From NCBI GenBank assembly GCA_017453705.1, contig JAFTEK010000093.1, forward strand, positions 1-15,708: a stretch of DNA of 15,708 bases, written 5' to 3'. Below are positions 7,148 to 13,979 of the stretch, piece by piece (positions within the stretch are counted from its first letter, which is position 1; each line of letters opens with the position of its first letter). The notes beneath the pieces are model-generated. The model did no database searches. It saw nothing but the letters and a program-made list of their open reading frames with translations, and had not been told where the DNA came from. A program made the position numbers and the translations under genes. The DNA comes from Treponema sp. Lineage in GTDB: Bacteria > Spirochaetota > Spirochaetia > Treponematales > Treponemataceae.

Positions 7148-8044
7148 CTAGACGTAGACTTCCTCTTTGGACGGCTTGTTGCTAGAAGCCTCCTCTTGGA
7201 CTGTGCGGCAGACGCGGAATCCCAGGGTGCTGCTCTTTCCTGCCGGGCCGCTTGCACTGCGGAAGTAGACCGTGCACTGCTGGGGGTCGTCCAGCCAGCT
7301 GCCGCCGCGCTTTACGTGCGTGTCCCCGATGTTGGAGCCGTGGGGGTTGGTCATTGCCCTTATGGGCAGCTCACCCATGTAGTCCCAGCACCACTCGGCG
7401 ACGTTGCCGCACATATCGTACAGACCCAGGCCGTTGGCTTTCTTCTTGCCGACATCGTGGGTAGTGGCATTGCTGTTCTCGCCGTACCAGGCGACCTCGC
7501 CAATGTTGCTGCCACCCGCAAACTGGCTTATGTCAGAGTCCTTGCCGCCACGCGCCGCGTACTCCCACTCAGCCTCGGTAGGCAGACGGTAGCCGTTGGC
7601 GGTGAAATTGCATACCACGCGCTTCCACAGGGGGCTCTTGCTGTCAAACTTGGTCAGGTCGGTAGCATTGCCTATGCTAAAACAGGGGGTCATTCCTTCT
7701 TTTATACTAAGGAAGTTGCAGTATATAAGGGCTTCGCACCAGTTGACACATTCCACCGGCCTGTCAGGGCCTGTCAGCTTGGAAGGATTGGACTTCATTA
7801 TATGTGAATACTGCCGCTGTGTGACAGGAGTGGCACCCAGCTCAAATGTAGAAAGGGTTATCTTGCGGTTCACCTCGTTAAGCCCCATCGGGAACGTGCC
7901 ACCCGCGACCAGTACCAAGCTGGGAATATCGCTGCTATCGACCGCAGACTTGGCCTCTGCCCCGCCGTCCGCCACAGGCGAGCCGCAATGCGGACAGAAC
8001 TTGAAGCCTTCCGCCACCTGTGCTCCACACTTACTGCAAACCAT
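7148..8044 (-). CDS. Zinc-ribbon plus FGE-sulfatase (SUMF1/EgtB/PvdO) domain protein
   Basis: This is a 298-residue protein without signal peptide. Residues 3-20 form a four-Cys zinc ribbon (CSKCG...FCPHCG; Cys3, 6, 17, 20). Residues 42-283 form a formylglycine-generating-enzyme-like C-type-lectin fold: VAGGTFPMG, PVTQRQY, RPVECVNWCEALIYCNFLS, YRLPTEAEWEYAARGG, GLGLYDMCGNVAEWCWD, VKRGGSW and GFRVCR. In true FGE two active-site cysteines occur in the GGS-x-x-C-x4-C region. Here the first position is Asp252 and only Cys257 is kept, so sulfatase activation is unlikely. Such proteins are multiplied in Treponema, where their role is unclear. A ribosome site (AGAGG) precedes the ATG at 8044. The DUF721-like gene follows 19 bases later. 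Confidence 0.85.
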   Translation of the reverse strand: MVCSKCGAQVAEGFKFCPHCGSPVADGGAEAKSAVDSSDIPSLVLVAGGTFPMGLNEVNRKITLSTFELGATPVTQRQYSHIMKSNPSKLTGPDRPVECVNWCEALIYCNFLSIKEGMTPCFSIGNATDLTKFDSKSPLWKRVVCNFTANGYRLPTEAEWEYAARGGKDSDISQFAGGSNIGEVAWYGENSNATTHDVGKKKANGLGLYDMCGNVAEWCWDYMGELPIRAMTNPHGSNIGDTHVKRGGSWLDDPQQCTVYFRSASGPAGKSSTLGFRVCRTVQEEASSNKPSKEEVYV

Positions 8045-8082
8045 ATCTTTTACCTCTTGGTGTTTTCTTCTATAATACTGCC

Positions 8083-8088
8083 ATTATA
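8083..8088 (-). promoter_or_regulatory. -10 element of the zinc-ribbon/FGE gene
   Basis: TATAAT on the minus strand lies 38 bases before the ATG at 8044, with a ribosome site AGAGG between. No good -35 is visible at 16-18 bases upstream (TTTCGT at best), so the promoter may rely on an activator. Confidence 0.5.
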
Positions 8089-8119
8089 GCATAAGTTTGC
8101 CAAAAACGAAAGAATTGGA

Positions 8120-8147
8120 TTGACTTTTTTGTAAAAAATAGGAAAAT
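8120..8147 (+). promoter_or_regulatory. Possible promoter of the STAS gene
   Basis: TTGACT (8120-8125) is 16 bases from GAAAAT (8142-8147), a weak -10. A clear AGGAG (8156-8160) lies eight bases before the ATG at 8169. The -10 assignment is uncertain because the whole stretch is A-rich. Confidence 0.35.
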
Positions 8148-8168
8148 AGGGGACGAGGAGTTTGTTCG

Positions 8169-8474
8169 ATGACCATCACAGAAGAAAAAAATGAAGCTAT
8201 TTCAAATCTGGTTCTTTCCATCTCAGGCCGCCTGGACACGACAACCGCCCCGGAATTAGAAGGCAAGCTAAAGGACTGCACTAAGGGCATAAAAGCCCTG
8301 TTCCTGGACATGAAGGACGTGGAGTACATCTCCAGTGCGGGTCTCCGTGTCGTTCTTATGGCTCACAAGCTCATGACAGCGACAGGTGGCACTATGGCCG
8401 TCCAAAACCCCTCCGACTTCTGCCGCCAGGTATTCGAGGCCACCGGCATGGACTCCGTGCTCAATATCATCTAA
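8169..8474 (+). CDS. STAS-domain anti-sigma factor antagonist (RsbV/SpoIIAA type)
   Basis: The 101-residue single-domain STAS protein begins MTITEEKNEAISNLVLSISG, followed by RLDTTTAPELE and the conserved loop VEYISSAGLRVVL. Aligning with the DS[ST]G loop of SpoIIAA/RsbV puts the phosphorylatable serine at Ser56. When unphosphorylated, such proteins bind an anti-sigma kinase and free its partner. When phosphorylated they let go. The gene is alone on the plus strand and converges on the NUDIX gene (stop codons four bases apart). About 2.7 kb away lies a membrane phosphatase fused to an RsbW-like kinase, the likely partner that dephosphorylates and/or phosphorylates Ser56. No sigma factor is nearby. 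The pairing is inferred from proximity and family roles. Confidence 0.92.
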   Translation: MTITEEKNEAISNLVLSISGRLDTTTAPELEGKLKDCTKGIKALFLDMKDVEYISSAGLRVVLMAHKLMTATGGTMAVQNPSDFCRQVFEATGMDSVLNII

Positions 8475-8478
8475 AAAC

Positions 8479-9021
8479 TTATTTAGCGGGCGATGTCCAG
8501 TCCTTGCGGGTCTGGGCATTGCGGTTTGTCCGGCGGGAAAAGAGCAGCTCTATCAGCCCTTTCTCGTAGGGAATGAACTCCCCGCCGTCTATCATCCGCA
8601 TTATCTCGTCTTTTTCCGCCCAGCGCACAGCCTGCACCTCCTCCGGTTGGAGCGTGAGCGTTTTCAAATCGACATCCTTCGTCAGAACATAGTAATCATC
8701 AAATCCGTGATTCCAGTACAAGGTGAGGACAGGGCGGGTATCTGCGAGGTCTATGGCAAGCCCCAGCTCCTCCCGCACCTCTCGCTCGGCGGCAGTCCGG
8801 CTGGTGTCCCCTGTCACGGCTTGACCACCAACGCTTACATCCCAGAGGTTTGACCACGAGGCCTTGAAGGGCTGCCTCTGCTGTATGAGCATACGCCCTT
8901 TGCTGTCAAAGATGCAGACGTGGATGACCAGACGGTAGAAGCCTTCAGGAGTGCGCTCGCCCCGCTCCAGCGTCCTGCCCGTCCGCTGCCTGTCCGCCGT
9001 GTACAAGTCGAACCGTTCCAT
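8479..9021 (-). CDS. NUDIX hydrolase (IPP-isomerase/YfcD-like subgroup)
   Basis: The 180-residue cytoplasmic protein has a Nudix box at residues 66-88 (GQAVTGDTSRTAAEREVREE then LGL). It fits G-x5-E-x7-REUxEExGU except that the first Glu is Asp72; the metal-binding EREVREE core is intact. N-terminal MERFDLYTADRQRTGRT and RLVIHVCIFDSKGRMLIQQRQ resemble the isopentenyl-diphosphate-isomerase-like NUDIX group, many members of which have unknown diphosphate substrates. The ATG at 9021 is preceded by AGGGAG seven bases away. The gene lies 89 bases after the phosphatase/kinase gene on the same strand and may share its transcript. Its 3' end meets the STAS gene head-on. The substrate cannot be predicted. 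Confidence 0.88.
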   Translation of the reverse strand: MERFDLYTADRQRTGRTLERGERTPEGFYRLVIHVCIFDSKGRMLIQQRQPFKASWSNLWDVSVGGQAVTGDTSRTAAEREVREELGLAIDLADTRPVLTLYWNHGFDDYYVLTKDVDLKTLTLQPEEVQAVRWAEKDEIMRMIDGGEFIPYEKGLIELLFSRRTNRNAQTRKDWTSPAK

Positions 9022-9049
9022 ATTACAACTCCCTGAGTACCATCGCCCC

Positions 9050-9097
9050 CGCCCCCGTCGGCATCATCCTATGGAAACACCGCCCCCGTCGGCATCA
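9050..9097. repeat. Two 17-bp direct repeats before the NUDIX gene
   Basis: CGCCCCCGTCGGCATCA occurs at 9050-9066 and again at 9081-9097, a 31-base period, in the gap between the phosphatase/kinase stop and the NUDIX start. The function is unknown. Confidence 0.55.
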
Positions 9098-9110
9098 AAT
9101 CAGCGTTTCC

Positions 9111-11195
9111 CTACGCCAGCGTCTTGTTAAGCGTAAGGACGTTCTGGCCGTCCTCGAACGAGTAGGTCACTCCGTCCATGAACTTCTTGGTCAGGAATAT
9201 CCCCAGCCCTCCTATGTCGCGCTCCTCGGCGGAAAGCGTTATGTCGGGATCCTTCCGTGCCAGCGGGTTGAACGGCTTACCCCTGTCCTTGAACGTCACC
9301 GTAAGCTTGGGCAGATTTCCGTCCTGCTGGTCAAGGCGGCAGCTTATCTCCACCGTGCCCACGTCCGGCCTGTATGCATAGTGGGCTATGTTTATGTACA
9401 CTTCCTCCACGGCCAAATCCAGCTTGTTCAGCACCTCAAGCGGGCAGTCCGCCGGGAGCACAGAATGTACAAAGTCATTCACAGGCCCCATGTTCTCATC
9501 GGTAGCGTCAAACACCTTGGTCACAATCCCCTCCTCGTCTTTGCTGCCGCCGTCAGCGTCCTGCTGCCTGGGCAGAATCTTTAGCGACAGCTCCAGCATG
9601 GTTATATCATCAAACTGGGGCGCATCCCCCACAAATCGGTTCACGTCATCACGGACGGCCTCCAGCAGCTCCTTGGCCGACAGCTGCCTCTTGTCCGCCA
9701 TGCACAGGATAAGCCTGTTCTCCCCGTACAGCTCGTTGTTGGAGTTGGTGGCCTCGGTAACACCGTCCGTATAGACGAAAATCCTGTCACCGGGCTCCAG
9801 CCGTGTGCTGTGATCTTTGTACTTCATGCCCTGCATACCCGCCAGCATAAGGTTGGGCTTGACCGTCAGGTACTCCACCCTGCCGCCGTGGAATATAACC
9901 GGGGCGGTGTGACCTGCGTTGGCAAAGAGCAGCTCCCCGGTGCTCAGAGTCAGAATCCCCATCCAGCAGGTGACGAACAGCCCCGCGTCGTTCCCTTCGC
10001 ACAGCTGGTCATTCACCTTCTCGAATATGCGGGCGGGGCTTGACTCCTGCAAGCCCACGTTCTTGAGCAGGGTCTTGGCGACGACCATAAAGAGGGCGGC
10101 GGGAACCCCCTTGCCGCTCACGTCACCGACGACTACCGCGAAATGATCCTGGCCTATCATAAAGAAGTCATAGAAGTCACCTCCAACCTCCTTGGCAGGA
10201 TCCATCGAAGCAAAAAGCTCTATCTCCGGGTGGTCGGCGTAGGGCGGGAATATGCGGGGAAGCATGTTGGCCTGAATCTGCGTGGCTACGTCCAGCTCCG
10301 CGCTCAGCCTCTCCTTCTCGGCGGTCGTATGGGTCAGGTCGGCGATGTAGCGGTTCATGTCCACGCTCATCTGCTCAACCGCGCGGGCCAGTATGCCAAT
10401 CTCGCTCTTGCCCTTGATTTTATTGAGCGCGCCGGAAAGTTCACCCTTGTGGCTGGCAAAGCTGGCCGTCTCCTTGGTAAGGAGGAGGAGGGGCTTGGTT
10501 AGCAACTTGTGCAGCAGGAATATGTAGATGGAAATGAAAAGCACCGTGAGTATGGCGGAGAATATGGAAGTCGTCCTAAGATACTGGGCTTTGAGCGCAT
10601 CCACCTCGCTCATCGGTTTTACAATGCTCAGAATGGCCACTCCCTTGCCGGAAGAGTCTTTCACCGGAACGGACGTGGTGACATGGCCGCCGGTCTTATT
10701 GTAGACAAACCGGGTGTCGTCCTCTCCGTCCATAATGACAGCCTTGAGCTTGTCGATATACTCAGCATCATAATGCTTGAGAGAGCTAACCTGCCCCAGG
10801 GGATAGGCCTTGCCGTTGACCACATCGGGATGCACGGTGTCGTAGATGTACATCCGGGACTCAAACTTTTCGTCCGGCACAATCACGTATATGTAGGCGA
10901 GAGCGGCAGTACGAGTCAGGACATTCAGCTGCCGGTCGGCCTCATCCCATTCCGCATCCGTGCTGCCGCTGGCGGCATAGTCCTCTATCCTGTCCCCGTC
11001 TATGTATGACAGGGCAGTATATGCAAACTGGCGGGTAGTCTTGGTGTATTCATCCTCGAATATCGACTTGAACACCCTGTATCCAATCAAGCCGTTCACA
11101 ATGTAAAGCAGGGAACAGAACAGGACAATGTAGAGGGGCAGCCGGATTATAAGGCTGGACAGGTTCAAGCTTTTGGACGATGATTTGGATTTCAT
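9111..11195 (-). CDS. Membrane sensor with HAMP, PP2C/SpoIIE phosphatase and RsbW-like kinase domains
   Basis: This 694-residue protein reads from ATG 11195 (MKSKSSSKSLNLSS). The frame continues upstream, but that extension overlaps the divergent gene's promoter and lacks a ribosome site. Domains in order: TM1 about 15-39; extracytoplasmic sensor 40-205 (Cache-like, tentative); TM2 208-228; HAMP 229-285; coiled-coil linker 285-312; PP2C/SpoIIE phosphatase 325-537 with metal-site motifs EVGGDFYD, GDVSGKGVPAALFM, FANAGH, YTDGVTEA and FDDITML; HATPase_c 560-690 with N-box EEVYINIAHYAY, G1 DRGKPFNP and G2 GGLGIFL. The phosphatase should strip phosphate from a STAS protein, and the kinase-like part is of the SpoIIAB/RsbW class that phosphorylates one. 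Having both in one chain makes it a complete switch under control of an external signal. The nearby STAS protein is the obvious partner. No sigma factor is seen. Confidence 0.93.
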   Translation of the reverse strand: MKSKSSSKSLNLSSLIIRLPLYIVLFCSLLYIVNGLIGYRVFKSIFEDEYTKTTRQFAYTALSYIDGDRIEDYAASGSTDAEWDEADRQLNVLTRTAALAYIYVIVPDEKFESRMYIYDTVHPDVVNGKAYPLGQVSSLKHYDAEYIDKLKAVIMDGEDDTRFVYNKTGGHVTTSVPVKDSSGKGVAILSIVKPMSEVDALKAQYLRTTSIFSAILTVLFISIYIFLLHKLLTKPLLLLTKETASFASHKGELSGALNKIKGKSEIGILARAVEQMSVDMNRYIADLTHTTAEKERLSAELDVATQIQANMLPRIFPPYADHPEIELFASMDPAKEVGGDFYDFFMIGQDHFAVVVGDVSGKGVPAALFMVVAKTLLKNVGLQESSPARIFEKVNDQLCEGNDAGLFVTCWMGILTLSTGELLFANAGHTAPVIFHGGRVEYLTVKPNLMLAGMQGMKYKDHSTRLEPGDRIFVYTDGVTEATNSNNELYGENRLILCMADKRQLSAKELLEAVRDDVNRFVGDAPQFDDITMLELSLKILPRQQDADGGSKDEEGIVTKVFDATDENMGPVNDFVHSVLPADCPLEVLNKLDLAVEEVYINIAHYAYRPDVGTVEISCRLDQQDGNLPKLTVTFKDRGKPFNPLARKDPDITLSAEERDIGGLGIFLTKKFMDGVTYSFEDGQNVLTLNKTLA

Positions 11196-11201
11196 TCTTC
11201 C

Positions 11202-11230
11202 ATTATATTCCAAAACAGGCAAAAAGACAA
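11202..11230 (-). promoter_or_regulatory. Promoter of the phosphatase/kinase gene; predicted leaderless
   Basis: On the minus strand, -35 TTGTCT (11225-11230), a 17-base spacer and perfect -10 TATAAT (11202-11207) are followed by GGAAGA and the ATG at 11195. The seventh base after the -10 is the A of the ATG, so the transcript would start exactly at the start codon. Confidence 0.7.
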
Positions 11231-11339
11231 ATATCCGTTTGCACACGAACAGAACAGGCACGCGGGGAAAGACAAAGCGGAACAATTGCCCGGTTGCGAC
11301 ATTGTGGGCGCGATTGCCAAGACAGCCAAGACGGAACCC

Positions 11340-11368
11340 TTGTTTTACCTTCTCTTTTTCTGTAGAAT
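11340..11368 (+). promoter_or_regulatory. Promoter of the fumarate-reductase-like gene
   Basis: -35 TTGTTT (11340-11345), 17-base spacer and -10 TAGAAT (11363-11368). The predicted leader is about 38 bases and carries AGAGGAG (11399-11405), seven bases before the ATG at 11413. It is divergent from the phosphatase/kinase promoter. Confidence 0.65.
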
Positions 11369-11412
11369 AAGAACAAAAAAACGCACACAATTCTATACAG
11401 AGGAGTTCTTTG

Positions 11413-13158
11413 ATGAACAAAAAGCCATTCTTTATAATCGTCCCGACATTCCTTGTTCTGGCGGCGATTGCTATCGTAATAGGCGTAAAGGCAAGGCCCG
11501 CCGGAGAAACTTACAACGACGGTGTGTGGACTGCCAGCGCGGCAGGGCGCAACGGCCCCATTAACTTGAGCCTGACGGTGCAGGGCGGAAAAGTCGTTAG
11601 CGGCGAGATTGTCTCCGAGGAAGAGACGGACTTTGCCAAGCCAGCAGAGCAAAAGATAATAGACCAGTTCCTTAAGACAAAGAGCGTTGACAAGCTGGAC
11701 ACGGTGTCCGGCGCAACGATAACTTCCAAGGCGACGATAAGCGCGATTTCCATGGCTCTTGCCCTGGCAAAAGGCGAGGCTTCCTCCGCACCCGCATCCG
11801 CGCTGGCCGATGAGAGCTGCGACATCGTGGTCATCGGTGCGGGCGGTGCCGGGCTTTGCGCGGCGACAGAGGCTTCAAGCAAGGGAGCCCATGTCATACT
11901 TCTTGAAAAAATGGGCATCGCAGGGGGCAACACCAACTCCGCGACTGGCGGACTCAACGCCTCCGAGACCAAGATTCAGGCAGGACTTGGAATTACAGAC
12001 AGCAACGAGCAGTATTACCAGGACACGATGAAGGGCGGCTACAACCTGAACGACCCTGACCTGGTGCGCAACATGGTCGAAAAGTCCTCCGAGACCGTGG
12101 ACTGGCTCATCAGCCTGGGCGCGGACTTGAGCGACGTGGGCAAGATGGCCGGTTCCACGAACTCCCGCACCCACCGCCCACAGGGAGGAGCCGCCATCGG
12201 AGTGCATCTGGTTCCTGTCCTGGAGAAAGCCGCGAAGGATGCCGGTGTCGAAATCCGCTACAACAGCATCGTGACAGACATAATAGAAGAAAACGGCAAG
12301 GCAGTGGGTGTAAACGTCTCTTCCACCAACGGCGGAAGCTATGTCGTCAAGGCCGAGGCCGTCATCATAGCGACAGGGGGCTTTGGAGCCAACCCTGACA
12401 TGGTTGTTAAATACAAGGAAGACCTCGCGGGATTCGGTACGACCAACCACAAGGGGGCTACCGGAGATGCATTTGCCTGGGTGCAAAAGTTTGACGCGGA
12501 GCTTGTGCAGATGGATCAGATACAGACCCACCCCACCGTTGTTCCTTCCAACGGCCTGATGATAACCGAAGCCGTGCGTGGCAACGGGGCAATCATGGTC
12601 AACCGCGAGGGCAAGAGGTTTGGCAACGAGATGGCCACCCGTGACGTGATGTCCGCCGACGTGCTCGCCCAGACCGGCAAGACCGCCTACCTGCTGTTTG
12701 ACCAGAGCGTCCGCGAATCCCTAAAGGCAATCGAAGGCTACGCAAAGAAAGGCCTGCTGACCGAAGGGGCAACCCCGGCGGAACTTGCGGGCAAGCTGGG
12801 CATGGACGCTGCCGCGCTCACTGCGACGATCAACACATACAACGGCTACCAGAAGTCTGGCTCAGGCGACCCAGACTTTGGCCGCAAGGCTAACGAGATG
12901 CCACGTGCCCTGGACAAAGGCCCCTACTACGCCGTGGAAGTCGGCCCTGCCATCCACCACACGATGGGCGGTATCAAGATAAACACCAAGGCACAGGTCA
13001 TAAACAAATCCGGAGGGGTAGTTCCCGGCCTGTTTGCCGCAGGAGAAGTGACAGGCGGAGTACACGGCGGAAACCGTCTGGGCGGCAATGCCGTCGCCGA
13101 CATCTGCGTCTATGGTAAAATCGCCGGTGACAGCGCGCTGGCATACATAGGCAAGTAG
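11413..13158 (+). CDS. Membrane-anchored FMN/FAD fumarate-reductase-type flavoprotein (flavocytochrome c family)
   Basis: The 581-residue protein starts at ATG 11413 (an in-frame TTG at 11410 is less well placed). Residues 6-26 form an uncleaved-looking TM anchor without a lipobox, so the rest should face the periplasm. Residues 33-120 are an FMN-binding domain with DTVSGAT, where Thr102 is the expected site of covalent FMN attachment by ApbE. Residues 136-575 are the FAD/succinate-dehydrogenase-type domain starting DIVVIGAGGAGLCAATEA. Fumarate-reductase catalytic residues are visible: His373 (QTHPT), Thr385-Glu386, Arg410 (TRD), His515/516 (HHTMGG) and Arg555 (GGVHGGNRLGG). Urocanate reductases replace the His373-equivalent with Tyr, so fumarate or a similar enoate is more likely. 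There is no heme-binding CxxCH, so electrons must come from another carrier. A lone gene with its own promoter; anaerobic electron disposal is inferred. Confidence 0.92.
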   Translation: MNKKPFFIIVPTFLVLAAIAIVIGVKARPAGETYNDGVWTASAAGRNGPINLSLTVQGGKVVSGEIVSEEETDFAKPAEQKIIDQFLKTKSVDKLDTVSGATITSKATISAISMALALAKGEASSAPASALADESCDIVVIGAGGAGLCAATEASSKGAHVILLEKMGIAGGNTNSATGGLNASETKIQAGLGITDSNEQYYQDTMKGGYNLNDPDLVRNMVEKSSETVDWLISLGADLSDVGKMAGSTNSRTHRPQGGAAIGVHLVPVLEKAAKDAGVEIRYNSIVTDIIEENGKAVGVNVSSTNGGSYVVKAEAVIIATGGFGANPDMVVKYKEDLAGFGTTNHKGATGDAFAWVQKFDAELVQMDQIQTHPTVVPSNGLMITEAVRGNGAIMVNREGKRFGNEMATRDVMSADVLAQTGKTAYLLFDQSVRESLKAIEGYAKKGLLTEGATPAELAGKLGMDAAALTATINTYNGYQKSGSGDPDFGRKANEMPRALDKGPYYAVEVGPAIHHTMGGIKINTKAQVINKSGGVVPGLFAAGEVTGGVHGGNRLGGNAVADICVYGKIAGDSALAYIGK

Positions 13159-13176
13159 GAATTCAGGGAAACGCGA

Positions 13177-13207
13177 GCCTGGGGGCACAGCCATTGCGCC
13201 CCCAGGC
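13177..13207 (+). terminator. Strong hairpin after the fumarate-reductase-like gene
   Basis: GCCTGGGGGC (13177-13186) and GCCCCCAGGC (13198-13207) form a perfect 10-bp stem with an 11-base loop, 19 bases past the stop codon. No T-run follows, so it may be a factor-assisted terminator or a 3'-end stabiliser rather than a classical intrinsic terminator. Confidence 0.5.
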
Positions 13208-13256
13208 GACCGTCATGCTGCAAGGGCTACGCTCAAGCTCACGGCAGTTGCAGACA

Positions 13257-13343
13257 CGCCCTGGCCGTCCAGATAACCGTCGCTCACGCCGCCCCCTCCA
13301 GCCACCCCGCACACACAAAAACAGCCCCATGCAGACCGAGACG
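13257..13343. repeat. 87-bp direct repeat, copy 1
   Basis: Identical over 87 bases to 13893-13979. It begins CGCCCTGGCCGTCCAGATAA and ends CATGCAGACCGAGACG. It abuts the 3' end of the toxin gene (stop at 13351). Unlike copy 2, this copy lacks the partner arm needed to form a terminator hairpin. Confidence 0.97.
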
Positions 13344-13350
13344 TGAAATA

Positions 13351-13638
13351 TCATTTTTTATACAACTTGCTGTGACTTCCAACCCTGTATACATACAGTT
13401 CTAAAATCTTTTCCCTTATTCGATACACAAGAACTAAGTCAGGACGAATATGGCAGTCTCGGAATTCCTTCAACTGACCAACAAGTTGATGGTCATGGTA
13501 CTTTTCTTCAAGGGGCTTCCCATAAGCAAGCTTCCTGATGACTTCCTTTGTTTCATTCTGCTCATCGATAGAAAGGCTTTTTAAGTCTTTCTTGAATGAC
13601 GAGGCATATGACAACCTATATTTATAGTCATCGCCCAC
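13351..13638 (-). CDS. Type II toxin, YafQ family (RelE/ParE superfamily mRNA endoribonuclease)
   Basis: The 95-residue protein matches YafQ length and pattern: YRLSYASSFKKDLKSL, LAYGKPLEEKYHDHQLVG, FRDCHIRPDLVLVYRI and ELYVYRVGSHSKLY. Catalytic positions of E. coli YafQ (His50, His63, Asp67, His87) correspond to His50, His63, Asp67 and His89, so it should be an active ribosome-dependent mRNA cleaver. The start is GTG at 13638 (reading GTG GGC GAT), two bases after the antitoxin stop, so translation is probably coupled. The 3' end lies eight bases from copy 1 of the 87-bp repeat. The TA pair as a unit sits between the repeats. Confidence 0.93.
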   Translation of the reverse strand: MGDDYKYRLSYASSFKKDLKSLSIDEQNETKEVIRKLAYGKPLEEKYHDHQLVGQLKEFRDCHIRPDLVLVYRIREKILELYVYRVGSHSKLYKK

Positions 13639-13640
13639 GC

Positions 13641-13859
13641 CTAAAGGTCTCCGAACATTTCATCAACGGTTGCATAAGTTTTGAGCTTTCCGCTTCTTCT
13701 CGCCTTTTCCATCTTTCTGTCAGCTCTCAATATCGACTTGGCTACTTTTCGCGGATAGTATCCATAATCATTTATGGACACCGTAGCACCATCAAGCTTT
13801 GCCATCTCCTTTAAGGCACGTATAAACAATGTACTCGCATTATCCACAACAACTGTCAT
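13641..13859 (-). CDS. Antitoxin of the YafQ-type module (RelB/DinJ-like)
   Basis: The predicted 72-residue protein starts at ATG 13859 (MTVVVDNASTLFIRALKEM). An upstream in-frame ATG at 13883 is rejected because a strong GGAGGAGGTG lies five bases before 13859. The N-terminus likely forms the DNA-binding/dimer part. The C-terminal RSGKLKTYATVDEMFGDL is the usual toxin-wrapping tail seen in DinJ/RelB-type antitoxins. It should neutralise the adjacent toxin and repress the operon. The family call is mainly by its tail and its place directly before a YafQ toxin; the N-terminal half is divergent. Confidence 0.82.
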   Translation of the reverse strand: MTVVVDNASTLFIRALKEMAKLDGATVSINDYGYYPRKVAKSILRADRKMEKARRSGKLKTYATVDEMFGDL

Positions 13860-13873
13860 ATTCACACCTCCTC

Positions 13874-13903
13874 CCACCATCATAGCACATCCCGCCCTGG
13901 CCG
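13874..13903 (-). promoter_or_regulatory. Promoter of the toxin-antitoxin operon at the repeat junction
   Basis: On the minus strand, an extended -10 (TGCTATGAT, with TATGAT just before the ribosome site) lies at the unique sequence between the repeat and the antitoxin. At 17 bases upstream, TGGACG is a partial -35 that lies inside the 87-bp repeat copy 2. So the repeat appears to supply part of the operon promoter. Exact limits are approximate. Confidence 0.45.
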
Positions 13904-13979
13904 TCCAGATAACCGTCGCTCACGCCGCCCCCTCCAGCCACCCCGCACACACAAAAACAGCCCCATGCAGACCGAGACG
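13893..13979. repeat. 87-bp direct repeat, copy 2
   Basis: Identical to 13257-13343 at a spacing of 636 bases. The flanking bases differ on both sides. It contains the distal arm and T-tract of the terminator of the outer-membrane protein gene, as well as the -35 side of the antitoxin promoter. Confidence 0.97.

Noticed and set aside
7129..7257. N-terminal extension of the DUF721-like frame
   Set aside because: It lies within the 3' end of the FGE-like gene; the GTG at 7128 gives the normal family start.
11196..11420. N-terminal extension of the phosphatase/kinase frame
   Set aside because: The added 75 residues are not family-like, overlap the divergent gene and its promoter, and a good promoter sits just before the internal ATG at 11195.
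13257..13979. TA cassette as an integron cassette with attC sites
   Set aside because: TA genes are common in integrons and some Treponema carry integrons, but the repeats show no RYYYAAC/GTTRRRY core or attC-like fold, and no integrase is seen.
13257..13979. 87-bp repeats as target-site duplication of an insertion sequence
   Set aside because: Target-site duplications are far shorter, and there is no transposase or terminal inverted repeat.
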